DNA from: Haliotis asinina
Lineage: Eukaryota > Mollusca > Gastropoda > Lepetellida > Haliotidae
Assembly (NCBI RefSeq): GCF_037392515.1
Contig: NC_090280.1
Span: forward strand, 59,595,504 to 59,659,503
Reading direction: 5' to 3'
Length of the DNA: 64,000 nt
The translations under genes were made by a program, and so were the position numbers. Positions 22,395 through 32,936 of this stretch are shown here, in pieces. Positions within the stretch are counted from its first letter, which is position 1, and each line of letters begins with the position of its first letter. The notes beneath the pieces are model-generated. The model did no database searches. It was not told where the DNA came from and worked only from the letters and a program-made list of their open reading frames with translations.

Positions 22395-22523
22395 ACATAT
22401 TTTTGAGTGCCTCCCTATCTGAAACATGTTAGAATATTATTTTCTAAGTATTATAACTAAAATTTCACTTGTAACATGAAAATGCACAATTGCATACAAA
22501 TCATGCCATTACCCGCTGGACTA
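22395..22523. repeat. Right terminal inverted repeat of the XPG transposon
   Basis: Inverted match to 15820-15930. The outer 18 bases match TAGTCCAGCGG[A/G]TA[G/A]TGG, the stretch CTTGTAACATGAAAATGC is identical, and TGCCTCCCTATCTG mirrors CAGATAGGGAGGCA, with an AT-rich spacer of different length between them. Confidence 0.8.
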
Positions 22524-22559
22524 TTACTATATAACCTGAAAAGGTGCATCACGAAATCA

Positions 22560-22963
22560 CGGCGACGTGATCGAAAACCGGACAATTACGCAATCGACAT
22601 TGAATATATCATATTTTATTTATTTTATTTTATTCATTGGTTAATAGTGCAAACTACAACTTCACGTGGGTGAAAAAACTTGAGTGTGATTTATACACTA
22701 AAGTGTTAGCCAATCAGATTGTCGGCGGTCGTAAAGCCCGTCGCTGACGACATAGTTTTGTATGCTTCCAGCACAGCAATTCGGTCTTTGGCGATTTAAT
22801 AAAAAAAAAACAAAAACAAGTGCATCCCCTCGAAAGGCCTGTGTATATGTATCCCACACACATGGGTGAATGTGGACAGAAGCTTTTGATACTCGTGAGA
22901 CTTATAAAGTACTATATATTTAATGACGAGTGCGTAATTGTCCGGTTTTCGATCACGTCGCCG
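22560..22963. mobile_element. MITE with perfect 33-bp terminal inverted repeats
   Basis: CGGCGACGTGATCGAAAACC and GGACAATTACGCA at 22560-22592 are repeated exactly as the reverse complement at 22931-22963. The 404-bp element contains no open frame of note. It begins 36 bases after the XPG transposon ends. The superfamily is unknown; no target duplication is evident by eye, and the true ends may extend a few bases further. Confidence 0.75.
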
Positions 22964-23723
22964 AAAAACAATGGATTTCATTTTTAAGGGACCAGCGTCC
23001 AAAGTGCAGATAATTGAAAGGGAAACATTTTGCTTCACATTATTGTTGTATAAAAATCAATGATTACGTCACAGTTACGATACGAAAACAAACATTACGA
23101 TTTTAATGTTCCTTTTGTGTCGGCAGCATTCCATCAAAGCCACATTAGAGCGTCAACAGTTCACAGTAAATAACATTTGCATTATTCTATCTCATAAACA
23201 CTGAAATGGATGTCCAGAGAAACAGTATAACTAAAAGCAGCCACGGGGACTGTATGGGAAGTATGAAGACCGTCCATATTGCACAGGAGGCAATCCTATG
23301 AGGTGAGGTGAGGTGAGGTGAGGTGAGGTGAGGTGAGGTGAGGTTTATTGTCCGGGAAGGGAAATTTGTCCTGTCGTGTAATACAAGCATATGATAACAA
23401 ATAATGTGAAGTCTATTTACACAATGTCAAGCTAATCAGAATATAATGATTAATCATAGCATAATCAAAATACATAATAAAATAATCATTATGTGCACTC
23501 TACTTTCTTCAAGTTCTACAAGTTTGACATGGCCAGAACATTACCTGTTAGTGATTATTATAAATCATTTTGTTTAACGCTTTGATTTTCACAGGTTGGC
23601 AACGATGTCATGTGTAGCCTCATCACTAGACCCCGTCAACCGCTTTCTACGACAGATAAGGTTGCTGAAGACCAGTGCTAACACACGTGGCTTCCCAGAA
23701 ACTTCGTTCGTGAAGGATATGAG
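22964..23723. other. Spacer with an (AGGTG)n microsatellite
   Basis: There is no supported gene. Nine or so AGGTG units lie at 23301-23345 and are followed by TTATTGTCCGGGAAGG. The remainder is AT-rich. Confidence 0.6.
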
Positions 23724-23853
23724 CATGTGAGTGTAGCTTTATGTCCCATTCAGCAATAATCGAATATGGACCAGACAATCCAGTGGTCAGTAGCATGAGC
23801 ATCGATATGTGTCGCGCAAGTCAGAGAGCCTGACCACCCGATCCCGTTCGTGA
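23724..23853 (-). repeat. SINE family B fragment
   Basis: On the minus strand it contains ACGGGATCGGGTGGTCAGGC, CGATGCTCATGCTACTGACC and CTGGATTGTCTGGTCCATAT, and ends in the shared tail. The outer head is missing. Confidence 0.7.
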
Positions 23854-24764
23854 AGGTTGTGGCACTGCGATTTAAAGCGATTTTACTTGTTTTATATAAC
23901 CAAGCAAGAATAAACAGTGTTCGAAATAGCTGCGTGCCCGTAAGCCAGTTGCTCGATGTTTTACGATCGGGCCAGTAGAAAATGTCGCAAGCAAGCCCTG
24001 TCTGGCTCGTTGATTTTCTGTGCTTCTTTGATGTGGATGCAAGACACAAAAATCCTCAACTCGCACCAAAAGTATATTCTATAGTCACAGTCATCATTTC
24101 TTTCCTTTGGCTTGGTGAGGTTCAGAAAACTACAAAGCAAAAATAAAGACTTGCTAAGTAAATGATTCCTAACGTCACTTCTTGAAAATTCGAAGTAAAT
24201 TACTTCAACCTTTACAATTACAAAATATATCAATAAAATGTACAATTAACAAACCCTTCAAACATTATCTCTATATTATGCATTGAAATGTCTTATAATA
24301 ACAAACAATGCTACTCACATTTGTGTCCATGCCCACTACCATATCTTGGTACAACATGGAGGCAGTGACAAGCCATGTGCTTTGAGGAGCAACACTAACA
24401 ATCAAAGGAAGTAATCTGTTTTTACAATCATAATACTTTTAGGAAAACTAATAACAGTTATAGCCTAGCTAGACTTTCTGAACCTCATCTGAACTAAATT
24501 TTACATTGAAAATTACCACACTATTTTAATACTTTGTACTTTGCCACATTAAAAGTATAACCTTTTGACAACAATTGTCTTTAATGTATAAAATTATAAA
24601 TGAATAGAAGAAAAAAATGTTTTCTGCATCAACAAACTCGGCCTCTTAAACAACATTGTTTAACTAACTTCTCACAATGCAGAAACAATCTGAAATAACA
24701 TACTGTTGAACAGTAAACAATTTTCACAAGATTTCATTCATCAGTATATCTTTCATTTGTGTTT
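23854..24764. other. Unassigned region next to the minus-strand BEL fossil
   Basis: AT-rich, with no gene. If the BEL/Pao fossil kept a 3' LTR it would lie here, but I could not define its ends. Confidence 0.4.
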
Positions 24765-26690
24765 GGAAGTAATAATACAACTTTGTGTACAGGTCTGCGC
24801 AGTTCTGTACTTTGTGTTTTCAGTATCACAATTCTCACAAAGCCCAGTTTGTCAGGCTCAACTTTGATCACTCGTCCCATGGGCCAGCATGATCTGTGTG
24901 CATTTTCATCCTTGTTGAATACAATGCCATCTACTTCAATGTTGCGTTTTGGTGTACTCCATTTCTGTCTCTCCTGCAGTGAATACAGGTATTCTTTCTT
25001 CCATCAGCTCCAAAATACATTTGAGAGATACTGAATTCTTCTCCATCTTCGACGCATGTAAATATCCTCATGTTGAAATTTACCGTGCGGAGCAATGAAA
25101 ACATTGGATTTCATCATGAGCAAATGGTTCTGTGTTAGGGGGTTCAGATCGGTGACATCACTGGAGACAGTGGTGAGTGGACGAGAGTTGACAATAGCTT
25201 CTACTTCACATAGCAGGGTACGGTATGCCTCGTCATCCAAACGGTCTCCAAACTCATACAACATGGGTGATAGAATCTTTCTTACGGAACCAATCATTCG
25301 TTCCAATACTCCTCCCATGTGACTGGCTGATGGTGGATTAAACTTCCAGTCAGTGTTGGCTTGCAATAGGTGAGCGTGGATGCTGTTTTGATCAAGTTCT
25401 GCTACTGCTTGTTGCAATTCTCTGGCAGCTCCAATAAAGTTTGTGCCATTGTCACACCATATTTCTTTCACAGGTCCACGTCGTTCTATGAAGCGACGCA
25501 AGGCATGAATGAATGAGTCTGTGTCCAAGGAGTTGGCTGTTTCAATGTGTATGGCTCTACTCAATAAGCATGTGAACAGTGTTCCATAGCGTTTCATCTG
25601 TTTTCTACCTTCTTTGATGGTATGTGGACCAAAGAAATCTTCACCTGCGTATGTAAATGGAGGTGCTGGATTCACTCTGCTGAATGGTAGGTCGGACATC
25701 TTCTGTTCACATGGAGGCATTTTCAGTCTGCGACAGGTGACACAATGGGACAGAATGTTTCTCACTGTTGCATTTGCTCTTATGACCCAGTACTTTTCTC
25801 GGAGTTTCGACAGTACATGATTTCGTCCAACATGGCCAAGCCTCTTGTGTATGTCTTGTACAATCAGGCTTGTAACATGATGTTTGCTCGGTAGAAGAAC
25901 CTGATGTTTCATTTCATCTGGAATCTTAGATTTGCTGAGTCTGCCACCTACTTTAAGAATTCCATTGTTGATGGATGGATCCAGCTTGTAGACAGGGCTG
26001 TGCTTCGATACTCGGCCTCGTTCAACTGCTGCAAGTACACGGATTTCTTCGTCAAAACTTTTGGACTGCACAAACTTCAAGATGATATATTCTGCACATT
26101 CAAGTTGCTCAACTGTGAAAAGAGGTTTACTGCTACAGATATCTGGTTCCACTTCACCTTTTCTTTTTCTGATGCGAATGTGGAGATTGTTGATGAGTTT
26201 GAGATAGATAACTACCGCCTGCTTCAGACGATACCAACTTGAATAGTGTTTGATCAAAGTGTCAAGCCCCTCACATTCCATCTTACTTGGTGAAACGCAC
26301 GTAGTTGCAACAGTTTCCTCTTCAGTGGATTCTGCAGGACTGGGTTGTGTCAGCTTCCATTCCGATTCAGACCTCCAGAGAAATGTTGGTCCTTCAAACC
26401 AATCAGGTTGCCCCAGTAGTTGTGCTGTGCTTGCTCCTCGAGATGCTATATCCGCTGGGTTCTCTTCTGATTTTACATATTTCCAATCTTTTGGTTCAGA
26501 GTAGTCTCTTATCATTTTCACACGATTAGCAACAAATACTGGTCATCGCTTCTTCTCACTACTGATATAATGTAAGACAGTAGTTGAATCTGTGAAGTAG
26601 GTCACACTGTCTATATCTGTGTCAAGTCCTTTCAGCATGAGTTGAGCTATTTCAACAGATTCAACTACATAGATTAAAATGTTTGATGAA
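24765..26690 (-). mobile_element. BEL/Pao retroelement pol fossil, minus strand
   Basis: Reading leftward: an RNase H fragment (FTDSTTVLHYI), then ENPADIASRG and the GPTFLW block, the H2C2 integrase zinc site (HKRLGHVGRNHVL...HCVTCRRL), the catalytic core (YAGEDFFGPH, IWCDNGTNFIGAARE, FNPPSASHMGGVLERMI), and the family C-terminal domain. A continuous open stretch of 505 codons covers most of this (25004-26521), with about two breaks in the remainder. RT, protease and gag are missing, and no LTR pair is visible. It is a distinct copy from the fossil at 3.5 kb and looks younger. Confidence 0.8.
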
Positions 26691-27560
26691 GAAAATAGTA
26701 AAATGAATTTTGTTCAAATGTTGTAAAAGACATAAAACTATGTATTTGGTTTGATTTTTCGTTTTCTTTAGAGTGTGTTTACACTCTCGGTAAACGTACG
26801 ACCAGAGACCATATAATAGAAAGTTCCTATTTTGGTTTTCAATAACGGATACTAATTCTCAACACAAATACTTAGTTACCGGAGTGTAGTGAAAGAAAAT
26901 ACGATGAAGATCGGTTTAGTGGCATTAAAAAGACTGTGGCGATTGCGTCAATCCTTATCTTGACTCCTGAATTACGACGAAATATGATGTTTTCCGAAAT
27001 ATTTACTCCAAAACACTTAGATTTTCACACGCTTTCAAAAGAATAGCTTATTACTAGCATATTTTGAATAAATTTGTGAACATTTACGGTGATTTCATCT
27101 TTTGCTTGGTACCAAATTTGTATGGGTACGATCGGTATTTTATTTTTCATGACTTTTGACGTAAACCCATATTTTCAGGGTGGACTGAACTTTCCAATCA
27201 TCATGTAGCAGACGACACAACATTCATTTTGTTCGTTAATATGGGCCGAATATATATTTAAATCACTCATGCACCTAATCGTTCGAAAGAAATGCACGTT
27301 TCCATTATCGTTCACTGTAATGATTATCTTTGTGGAAAGGGTCTTTATTTATCATTTAAAAATTCTTAACAATATTGTTATATGTTATCTCTATTCTTAC
27401 TACTGATATTCAATTATGATTTGTATTACTATATATTAGTTTATTAATATACAATACCAGCAGCCTGTCTTTATGCAACAACGAAAGTGAACAATGAAGT
27501 CATTCTTCAACATTTTATTTATGACACTATTTATATCATAAGTTATCATTTGTTTTGTAG

Positions 27561-29442
27561 ATGCCCAGGAAAAAGAAAGTTGTTATTGGCAGTCGTCGGA
27601 AGGGCTATTCAAAGAGAGGTCCGAAACAACAAAGTCTACGTTCTTCCGCTCTCTCTGACCATTCCTATTCTTCAGTTTAGTCAACTGTTCTTGATGATTG
27701 CAGGTAAGTAATAATGAAAAGTGGAAATTCAGAAATGGTGTCCATTCTGGCTCGTGGTTTCTTTTAAAAAAGTGAGTGTTAATATTTTGTAGTTATTGGT
27801 ATTTATATATTTCATTGGTATTTCTGTTTAACTATCAAGGTAATTGTATAATCAAATTTAATATTGTTTCTTTTGTTATGTGAAAAACAGGTACAGTGTA
27901 AACTATTAAGTACGTTATTCCAGTCTTGAGTAAGTAAGTAGACCATGTTTGAAAGAGCAATTGCAACCAACTATTGCATAATTTTAACAAGCGTTTAGAA
28001 CAATACAAATTATTTTTTTTATTATTAATATTGTGTATCTCCATTTTCAGATCAAGAGATACACTGTGGGACAGAGCACGGAAGTCCTTCTTCATTGACC
28101 TCAGTGATGAACCTACAGATGACCCATGTCAAGAAGCAACAGATTCTCATGGTTGTTCAGCAGATGATTTTTTTGTTATTTTGGACAAAGTTCACCAGTA
28201 TCATCCACACAACAATGTGGATGAATTTGTTGATGGCATCCTACGGTACCACAGGTACCAGCAATATTTGAAATTGAAAAAGGAGCTGCTTCAGCATGTA
28301 AATGAGCTTGGCAATTTTACAATTGCAAGAAACAAACGTGAAAACATTTCAATTGTGCAGTTTTATGACAGTGACTTAGGCTAAGTCCAGCTTTCAGTAG
28401 TCACCAAGCCATCCTTTACAGCAACCATATATGCACATCGACCTGACATTGGCCCAAATCATGAATTCTGGATTGGTTTGCCTACGTTTTTCTCCACTCT
28501 TAATGATGTGAAAAAACTTCTATCAAAACTGTCTACATACCATGTTTGTGTTGGCAATTACGAAGACAGATTTGCAGACATGATTCCGGTTGGTACGGGG
28601 ATAAGTAAAGGAGCTATTCCAACAATATCTGCCTACAGAGAAGGAGATTTTGGAGCTAACATAAATGGAATTGCTTATACTTCCACCATCAGATCCATGT
28701 AGTGTCAGTTCCTGGTGTCTCAGAGAGACCGTTGTAGCCATTGCAGTAAATACAGAGCCACACTCCGAGCAAATGCCAGAAGAGACAGCCTTTCTCCCCA
28801 AAACCAGAAACCAAATACATTCAGTCACACGACTCATAAGAAGATGTTGAAGAATGAAGTCATAGAAAAGTACCCAATGATGAAAAGTTGTAGAAATTCC
28901 ATGCAGCTTGAAATGGAGCGTTTAAGAAAAACCATATCCAAGAATATTACTCAGAAAGGTCTTAACCTAAGTGCTTCATCTAACTCAGACTTTCAGAAAC
29001 TCTTGATGGAACACTCGGATGAAGTATCGCATAATTACCCTGATGAAACGTCTATTCAGAGACTTTTCTGGGAGCAGCAGAAAAAATACAGTGAACTCAA
29101 AGACAAACGCGTAATGAGATGGCATCAAATGGTAATAAAATGGTGTCTCTACATGCGAAGTAGCAGAGTGTGCGCGATTCATGCTTGCTGTAGGTGCAGA
29201 ATTTGTTCTAACTCACCGATTTAATCAGGACCCTCTAGAAGAACAGTTTGGACAATTAGACATAAAGGAGGCTTAAATGACAATCCATCAGTTTATGCTG
29301 TCAAACAGAACTTTTCACAGATAAAGGTCATTGGTTCATCTGTGCTCCAACCAATACGTGCCAACATATCCAACAAGAGGCCACACCCTACCATGACAGT
29401 TGATGATACAGCACTCCCTAGGCGCGAACAGAAGCGTGTGTA
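27561..29442 (+). pseudogene. P/THAP9-like transposase, disrupted
   Basis: A basic first exon (27561-27703, MPRKKKVVIGSRRKGYSKRG, donor GTAAGT) is followed by a long second exon from about 28051 (acceptor CATTTTCAG). That exon reads ARKSFFIDLSDEP, HEFWIGLPTFF, CSHCSKYRATLRANARRD (zinc-like CxxC then a basic helix) and a predicted coiled coil. It continues to VMRWHQMVIKWCLYMRSS and, at the end, FNQDPLEEQFGQL with HKGGLNDNPSVYAV. The last pair resembles the QDPLE.FFG..R..GG.NDNP block of P-type transposases. Defects are a TAG in the first exon, in-frame stops at 28382 and 28700, and a frame change near 29.26 kb. The middle catalytic part is also short, so this copy cannot encode a whole enzyme. 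Confidence 0.5.
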
Positions 29443-29627
29443 ATGTGTTTTACTTTAATAATAAAAGGACAGACAAATGTATAATCTCAACACTCCATCT
29501 CCCATACCACTGGCGTACCGCTCAGTAAAAGTATCTGTAGTAATTGTGGCACTATAACTTAAATTTGTTGACTCTTATATAGGAAGAACACGGCACCAGA
29601 CTGAATGTTGAATTATTACATAGTAAT

Positions 29628-29872
29628 AATATGTAATTTATTTTATTGTTCATTTGTGTACAGATCATTGTATTATTCTATTACATGTTGCTGTTGAGTC
29701 AGTCTCACCTGGATTTTCATGTGTGTGCAAAATGTATACATACAAGCTTATTACATATGAATGATATGTACTTTATTTCATTGTTCGTTTCATTGTATTG
29801 TTTTATTACATGTTGCTGGTGAGTCATTCTAACCTAGATTTCCATGTGTGTGCAAAATGTGTACATACAAGA
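29628..29872. repeat. Two-copy ~130-bp tandem repeat
   Basis: Copies starting near 29628 and 29764 share ATTACATGTTGCTG, GTGAGTCA, CATGTGTGTGCAAAATG and TACATACAAG. They lie between the two convergent transposon genes and could include their overlapping 3' ends. Confidence 0.75.
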
Positions 29873-30016
29873 TATTGTTATAATTAACCAGACAGAGTAA
29901 ATAGTCTCATAAAAGTGTTGCACACTGATGCCTATGACTATTCTCACATTGATGATTACAATAAATAGTCTCTTGATTTTCAGATTTTTCTGAGTGACTG
30001 GTTGTTTTTCCCTTCA

Positions 30017-32427
30017 CTAGTTTTTCTCTCGATTTTTTTTCTCTTTCTGGTGTTGTCGCTTCACAAACTTGGCCACAGCCCCACCGCGCACATTCAGGAA
30101 CAAAGATACTAGACATTCTAACAGTTGTATTTTCAGTTTTTCTTCACACATGATTAACTTGTCCCAGTAGAACATGACCATGGGGTTAGTCAGAATAGTT
30201 TCTTTCAGTTTATCACATTGAAGTGAATGGGCACTAGGGTTGGACAGATCCACTTGACTCCTAACTACTGTTTCAACTGATCTCACAAGAAGAAAGCAAC
30301 AATCACTTGGAAGTGTAAGGCCACCCCTGTTGATTTTATCTGTCCATCTTGAAAATGTCTGAATGTATCCTTCCTTTGATTCCCTTTTTGTATGAAGGCC
30401 ATCGATGAGAGCCTCTATGTTTTGACCACCTATTGTTTTCTTTTTGAGCATAGCATGGACAATATATCCAGAAATATAAAAGAGCACAGCTTGGTCATTT
30501 CCACCAATATGGTTTTCTTGCTTCTCATCAGCTGTCTTCATTGATTCCGAAAGAAATTGAAAGAGGGTTTGAATGATACGGTCTAACAAACACTGGGTGA
30601 ATATGTGAATAAGTGTGATGTCATGGTCGCTGACGTCCTGTATGCAGGTGTGCATGTTTGAAATAAAATCTTCCTGTATGCCCTTCTGATGATACCTGCT
30701 ATAAAGTACCTCTCGGTCGCTTGAAAATGAACTCCCATGGCCAAACCCCTTGAACACATGGCATAACTTGGGTGTCAAAATAGCTATAAAGTCGTTCATG
30801 GCATGAGAGGCTCTACTGAGGGATTTTGCAATTTGAATCAGATCTTCACCAGCTATTGAACCTGACTTGGATGTATCCATCATAGCGTCGCAAATGATCA
30901 ATTTCAATGCCTTTGGCACTCCATCCTTTAAAGCGTCCATCATTTGAGCTTCACTTGAAAGAGGCAAGACTGTTGAAGATTGTTTTTCATCGGGTTTGAA
31001 GCTGTGTCGCTTGTTGGTGGTGTTCTCATAAGCTGAAATCGGGAGGAGGATAGCTATATTTAATAATTTAACATGGGAAAGAGACCATGGGCAGAAATTA
31101 TAGAAATTAAAATTTAGTGTACTATTCACTTCAATGATGTATAAAATATCAGTTAACAACTTTATTTTAAGATTTGTTAAGTACAGATTTGTATGATTTT
31201 ATGTTTTACATTTACAGTCAGTCCTCAGTGGACAACACAACTATGCAGATTGTGTTACAAGAATTTTATCAGTTATCCTGGCGTAATATGTTAATATTAT
31301 AGTATATTCTTTGGTCTTAAGCTCAATTTCAATATTATTTTTAAGTTTCATTACAACGGTTGATATTCATAAATTACATGTGAAAAAATTCTGAAAATTA
31401 TAATCAAATGTACGATTCAAATTATGCATATCTAAGATATTGGTTTTAAAAAGTTATTTTAAGACTGTAAATTTTTTGTATGATTTTATGTTTTTCAGTT
31501 GCAATGTAAATGTTAAATGGACAACATGGCTATGCTGTTTGTGTTGCACCAAGTTAAAACATTAGTACACTCTTTCGTCTTAGGCGCTAGTTCAGATTTT
31601 ATTGACAACAGTTGACATTCATATTTACAGTGTTACTGAGGATTTAATGAATGAATATCAAAGTGGTTGAATTTAGTAATACGTATAGATCTATGGAACT
31701 ATTCTATCATAAATACTTGTACATATCAGAAAGTGTGATGTTCTGTCTTAATGGTATTGGTTGCAGTTTCATGCTAAGGTAAAGTTGACACTTTGACTGT
31801 TGAAGCAGTTCGTTTTACCTGAATACAATTATGCGAATTTCTATGAGATTATAATCAGAGGCTAACAGCCTCATTTAGTGAAACATCTTCCACTGCAAAC
31901 GGATACTTGCAAATAAAACATAGATTGCGTGAATGTACATTCAGTGAACATCAGGTATATTGGGAACAGTACTGTAAAACTGCTTTATCTGATTGGGTTA
32001 TATTGGTTGGAATTCTGTGTAATAGTCAAACCTTTTCGGTGGCATCGGATTTCAATTTTGAAAATTGTCTATAAATATTAGTAACACAATTAGTACTTTA
32101 TATTCTGAACACATTAATATATATACACAATGTATGATGTACCGTACCTTTGATATCTGATCGGCCGTGTTTCTTCTTCATATGCCCTCGGAAACCTGCA
32201 ATAGTTTTGTAGGTTTTGTGGCACTCAGGACACTTGTAGACAGCCGTGGTATTTTCTATTCCTGTCCAGGCGTTTCCTTTTCCAGGCGTCTTGGGAGCAG
32301 AAGCCGCACTGTCATTTCCATCAGACTCAGTATCATTCGAAACACAGGCCTGGTCGTAGTCTGTAAATTCTCCAAGTAAGGTATCGAGGTCCAAGTCGGA
32401 ATCATCCCAATGAATAAAGTCGTCCAT
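30017..32427 (-). CDS. Spliced C2H2 zinc-finger protein of the P-like element
   Basis: Two exons: 32148-32427 (ATG at 32427, donor GTACGG) and 30017-31032 (acceptor TCCCGATTTCAG). The split Ala codon rejoins in frame to give about 431 residues with no defect. Exon 1 has an acidic start (MDDFIHWDDSDLDLDTLLGE) and one classical finger, C-x2-C-x12-H-x4-H, in YKCPECHKTYKTIAGFRGHM. Exon 2 is helical, with QAVLFYISGYIVHAMLKKK, GGLTLPSDCCFLLVRSVE and a basic tail (KFVKRQHQKEKKNREK). The ISGYIV...GGLTLPS arrangement recalls the C-terminal part of P-like transposases. It may bind element DNA as an accessory factor; that is inference. Intactness beside a broken partner gene is notable. Confidence 0.55.
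31160..32147. other. Intron of the C2H2 gene
   Basis: AT-rich and without a coding signal. The full intron runs 31033-32147. Two loosely similar segments (around 31190-31300 and 31480-31600, each with GGACAAC and GTGTT) suggest an old internal duplication. Confidence 0.5.
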
Positions 32428-32498
32428 GGCAATGCCGAATGTTAACAGATATTCTGGGCTTATAACGACACGCATTTCGTGTCTCTGGTGCAAATAAG

Positions 32499-32936
32499 AG
32501 ATAAGATAAAGATTAAGATTATTGTAATCTTTTTATTAGAACTATACACGTAATTTGACTGTCAACTGCAATCCTGCTAAGGGAATTAACTCTCACCCCG
32601 GATATTACGCAATATTGTTTACGTGGTTACCAGCGAGCTCATTTGAGAATGTCTGCGCATGTGCTGCGCATGTGTACCGATAGCAGGAAGTTAGCAGCAG
32701 AGTGTTGCTGTGTATCAGTTGCGTACCAGGCCGTAGCGCTGATGGCTAATGATTAACTGTTGGAGAGGGCCGTCCCTCTATTATATGGTCTCGGGTACGA
32801 CCAAAGCGGAATTTGATCAGTAGATATTTTACACGCTCTGCGCATGCGCACAGCGAGTGTGAAATTAATGTGAAACCAACGAATTTCAACAATTTCCACC
32901 AATCGCTACCGCTTTTCAATATTCACATGACACACC
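32499..32936. promoter_or_regulatory. GC-richer region between divergent C2H2 and hAT genes
   Basis: The minus-strand C2H2 gene and the plus-strand hAT gene start on either side. The region carries a self-complementary GAGGGCCGTCCCTC at 32765-32778 next to the right inverted repeat of the P-like element, and a TGCGCATGCGCA palindrome at about 32840, the NRF1-type site common in animal promoters. Promoter function is inferred. Confidence 0.35.

Larger units (their letters stand above)
15820..22523 (-). mobile_element. XPG-nuclease DNA transposon (Academ-like) with terminal inverted repeats
   Basis: The left edge reads TAGTCCAGCGGATAGTGG and then GCATTTTCATGTTACAAG. The right edge, on the minus strand, reads TAGTCCAGCGGGTAATGG and then GCATTTTCATGTTACAAG, and both then reach CAGATAGGGAGGCA. 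These paired ends enclose one decayed minus-strand gene whose pieces (below) all match a single widespread animal protein family with an XPG/FEN-like core and a C-terminal cysteine cluster. Academ elements are reported to encode an XPG-like nuclease and a cysteine finger, so I call it Academ-like; the superfamily is not certain. The exact target duplication could not be fixed. The copy is about 6.7 kb and broken by about four frameshifts, so it is not autonomous. Confidence 0.65.
26795..32798. mobile_element. Two-gene P/THAP9-like DNA transposon
   Basis: CGTACGACCAGAGACCATAT then AATAGA at the left is mirrored at the right by TCTATTATATGGTCTCGGGT then ACG. With one small gap and one mismatch this makes an inverted repeat of about 23 bp around a 6-kb block. 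Inside are two convergent genes: a plus-strand transposase-like gene (27.56-29.44 kb) and a minus-strand spliced C2H2 gene (30.02-32.43 kb). The plus gene ends with a motif like that of P-element/THAP9 transposases. A target duplication was not found, so the exact ends and the superfamily are tentative. Confidence 0.5.

Noticed and set aside
24300-24765. LTR of the minus-strand BEL fossil
   Set aside because: TG/CA-like candidates exist, but no second copy or polyadenylation context supports any.
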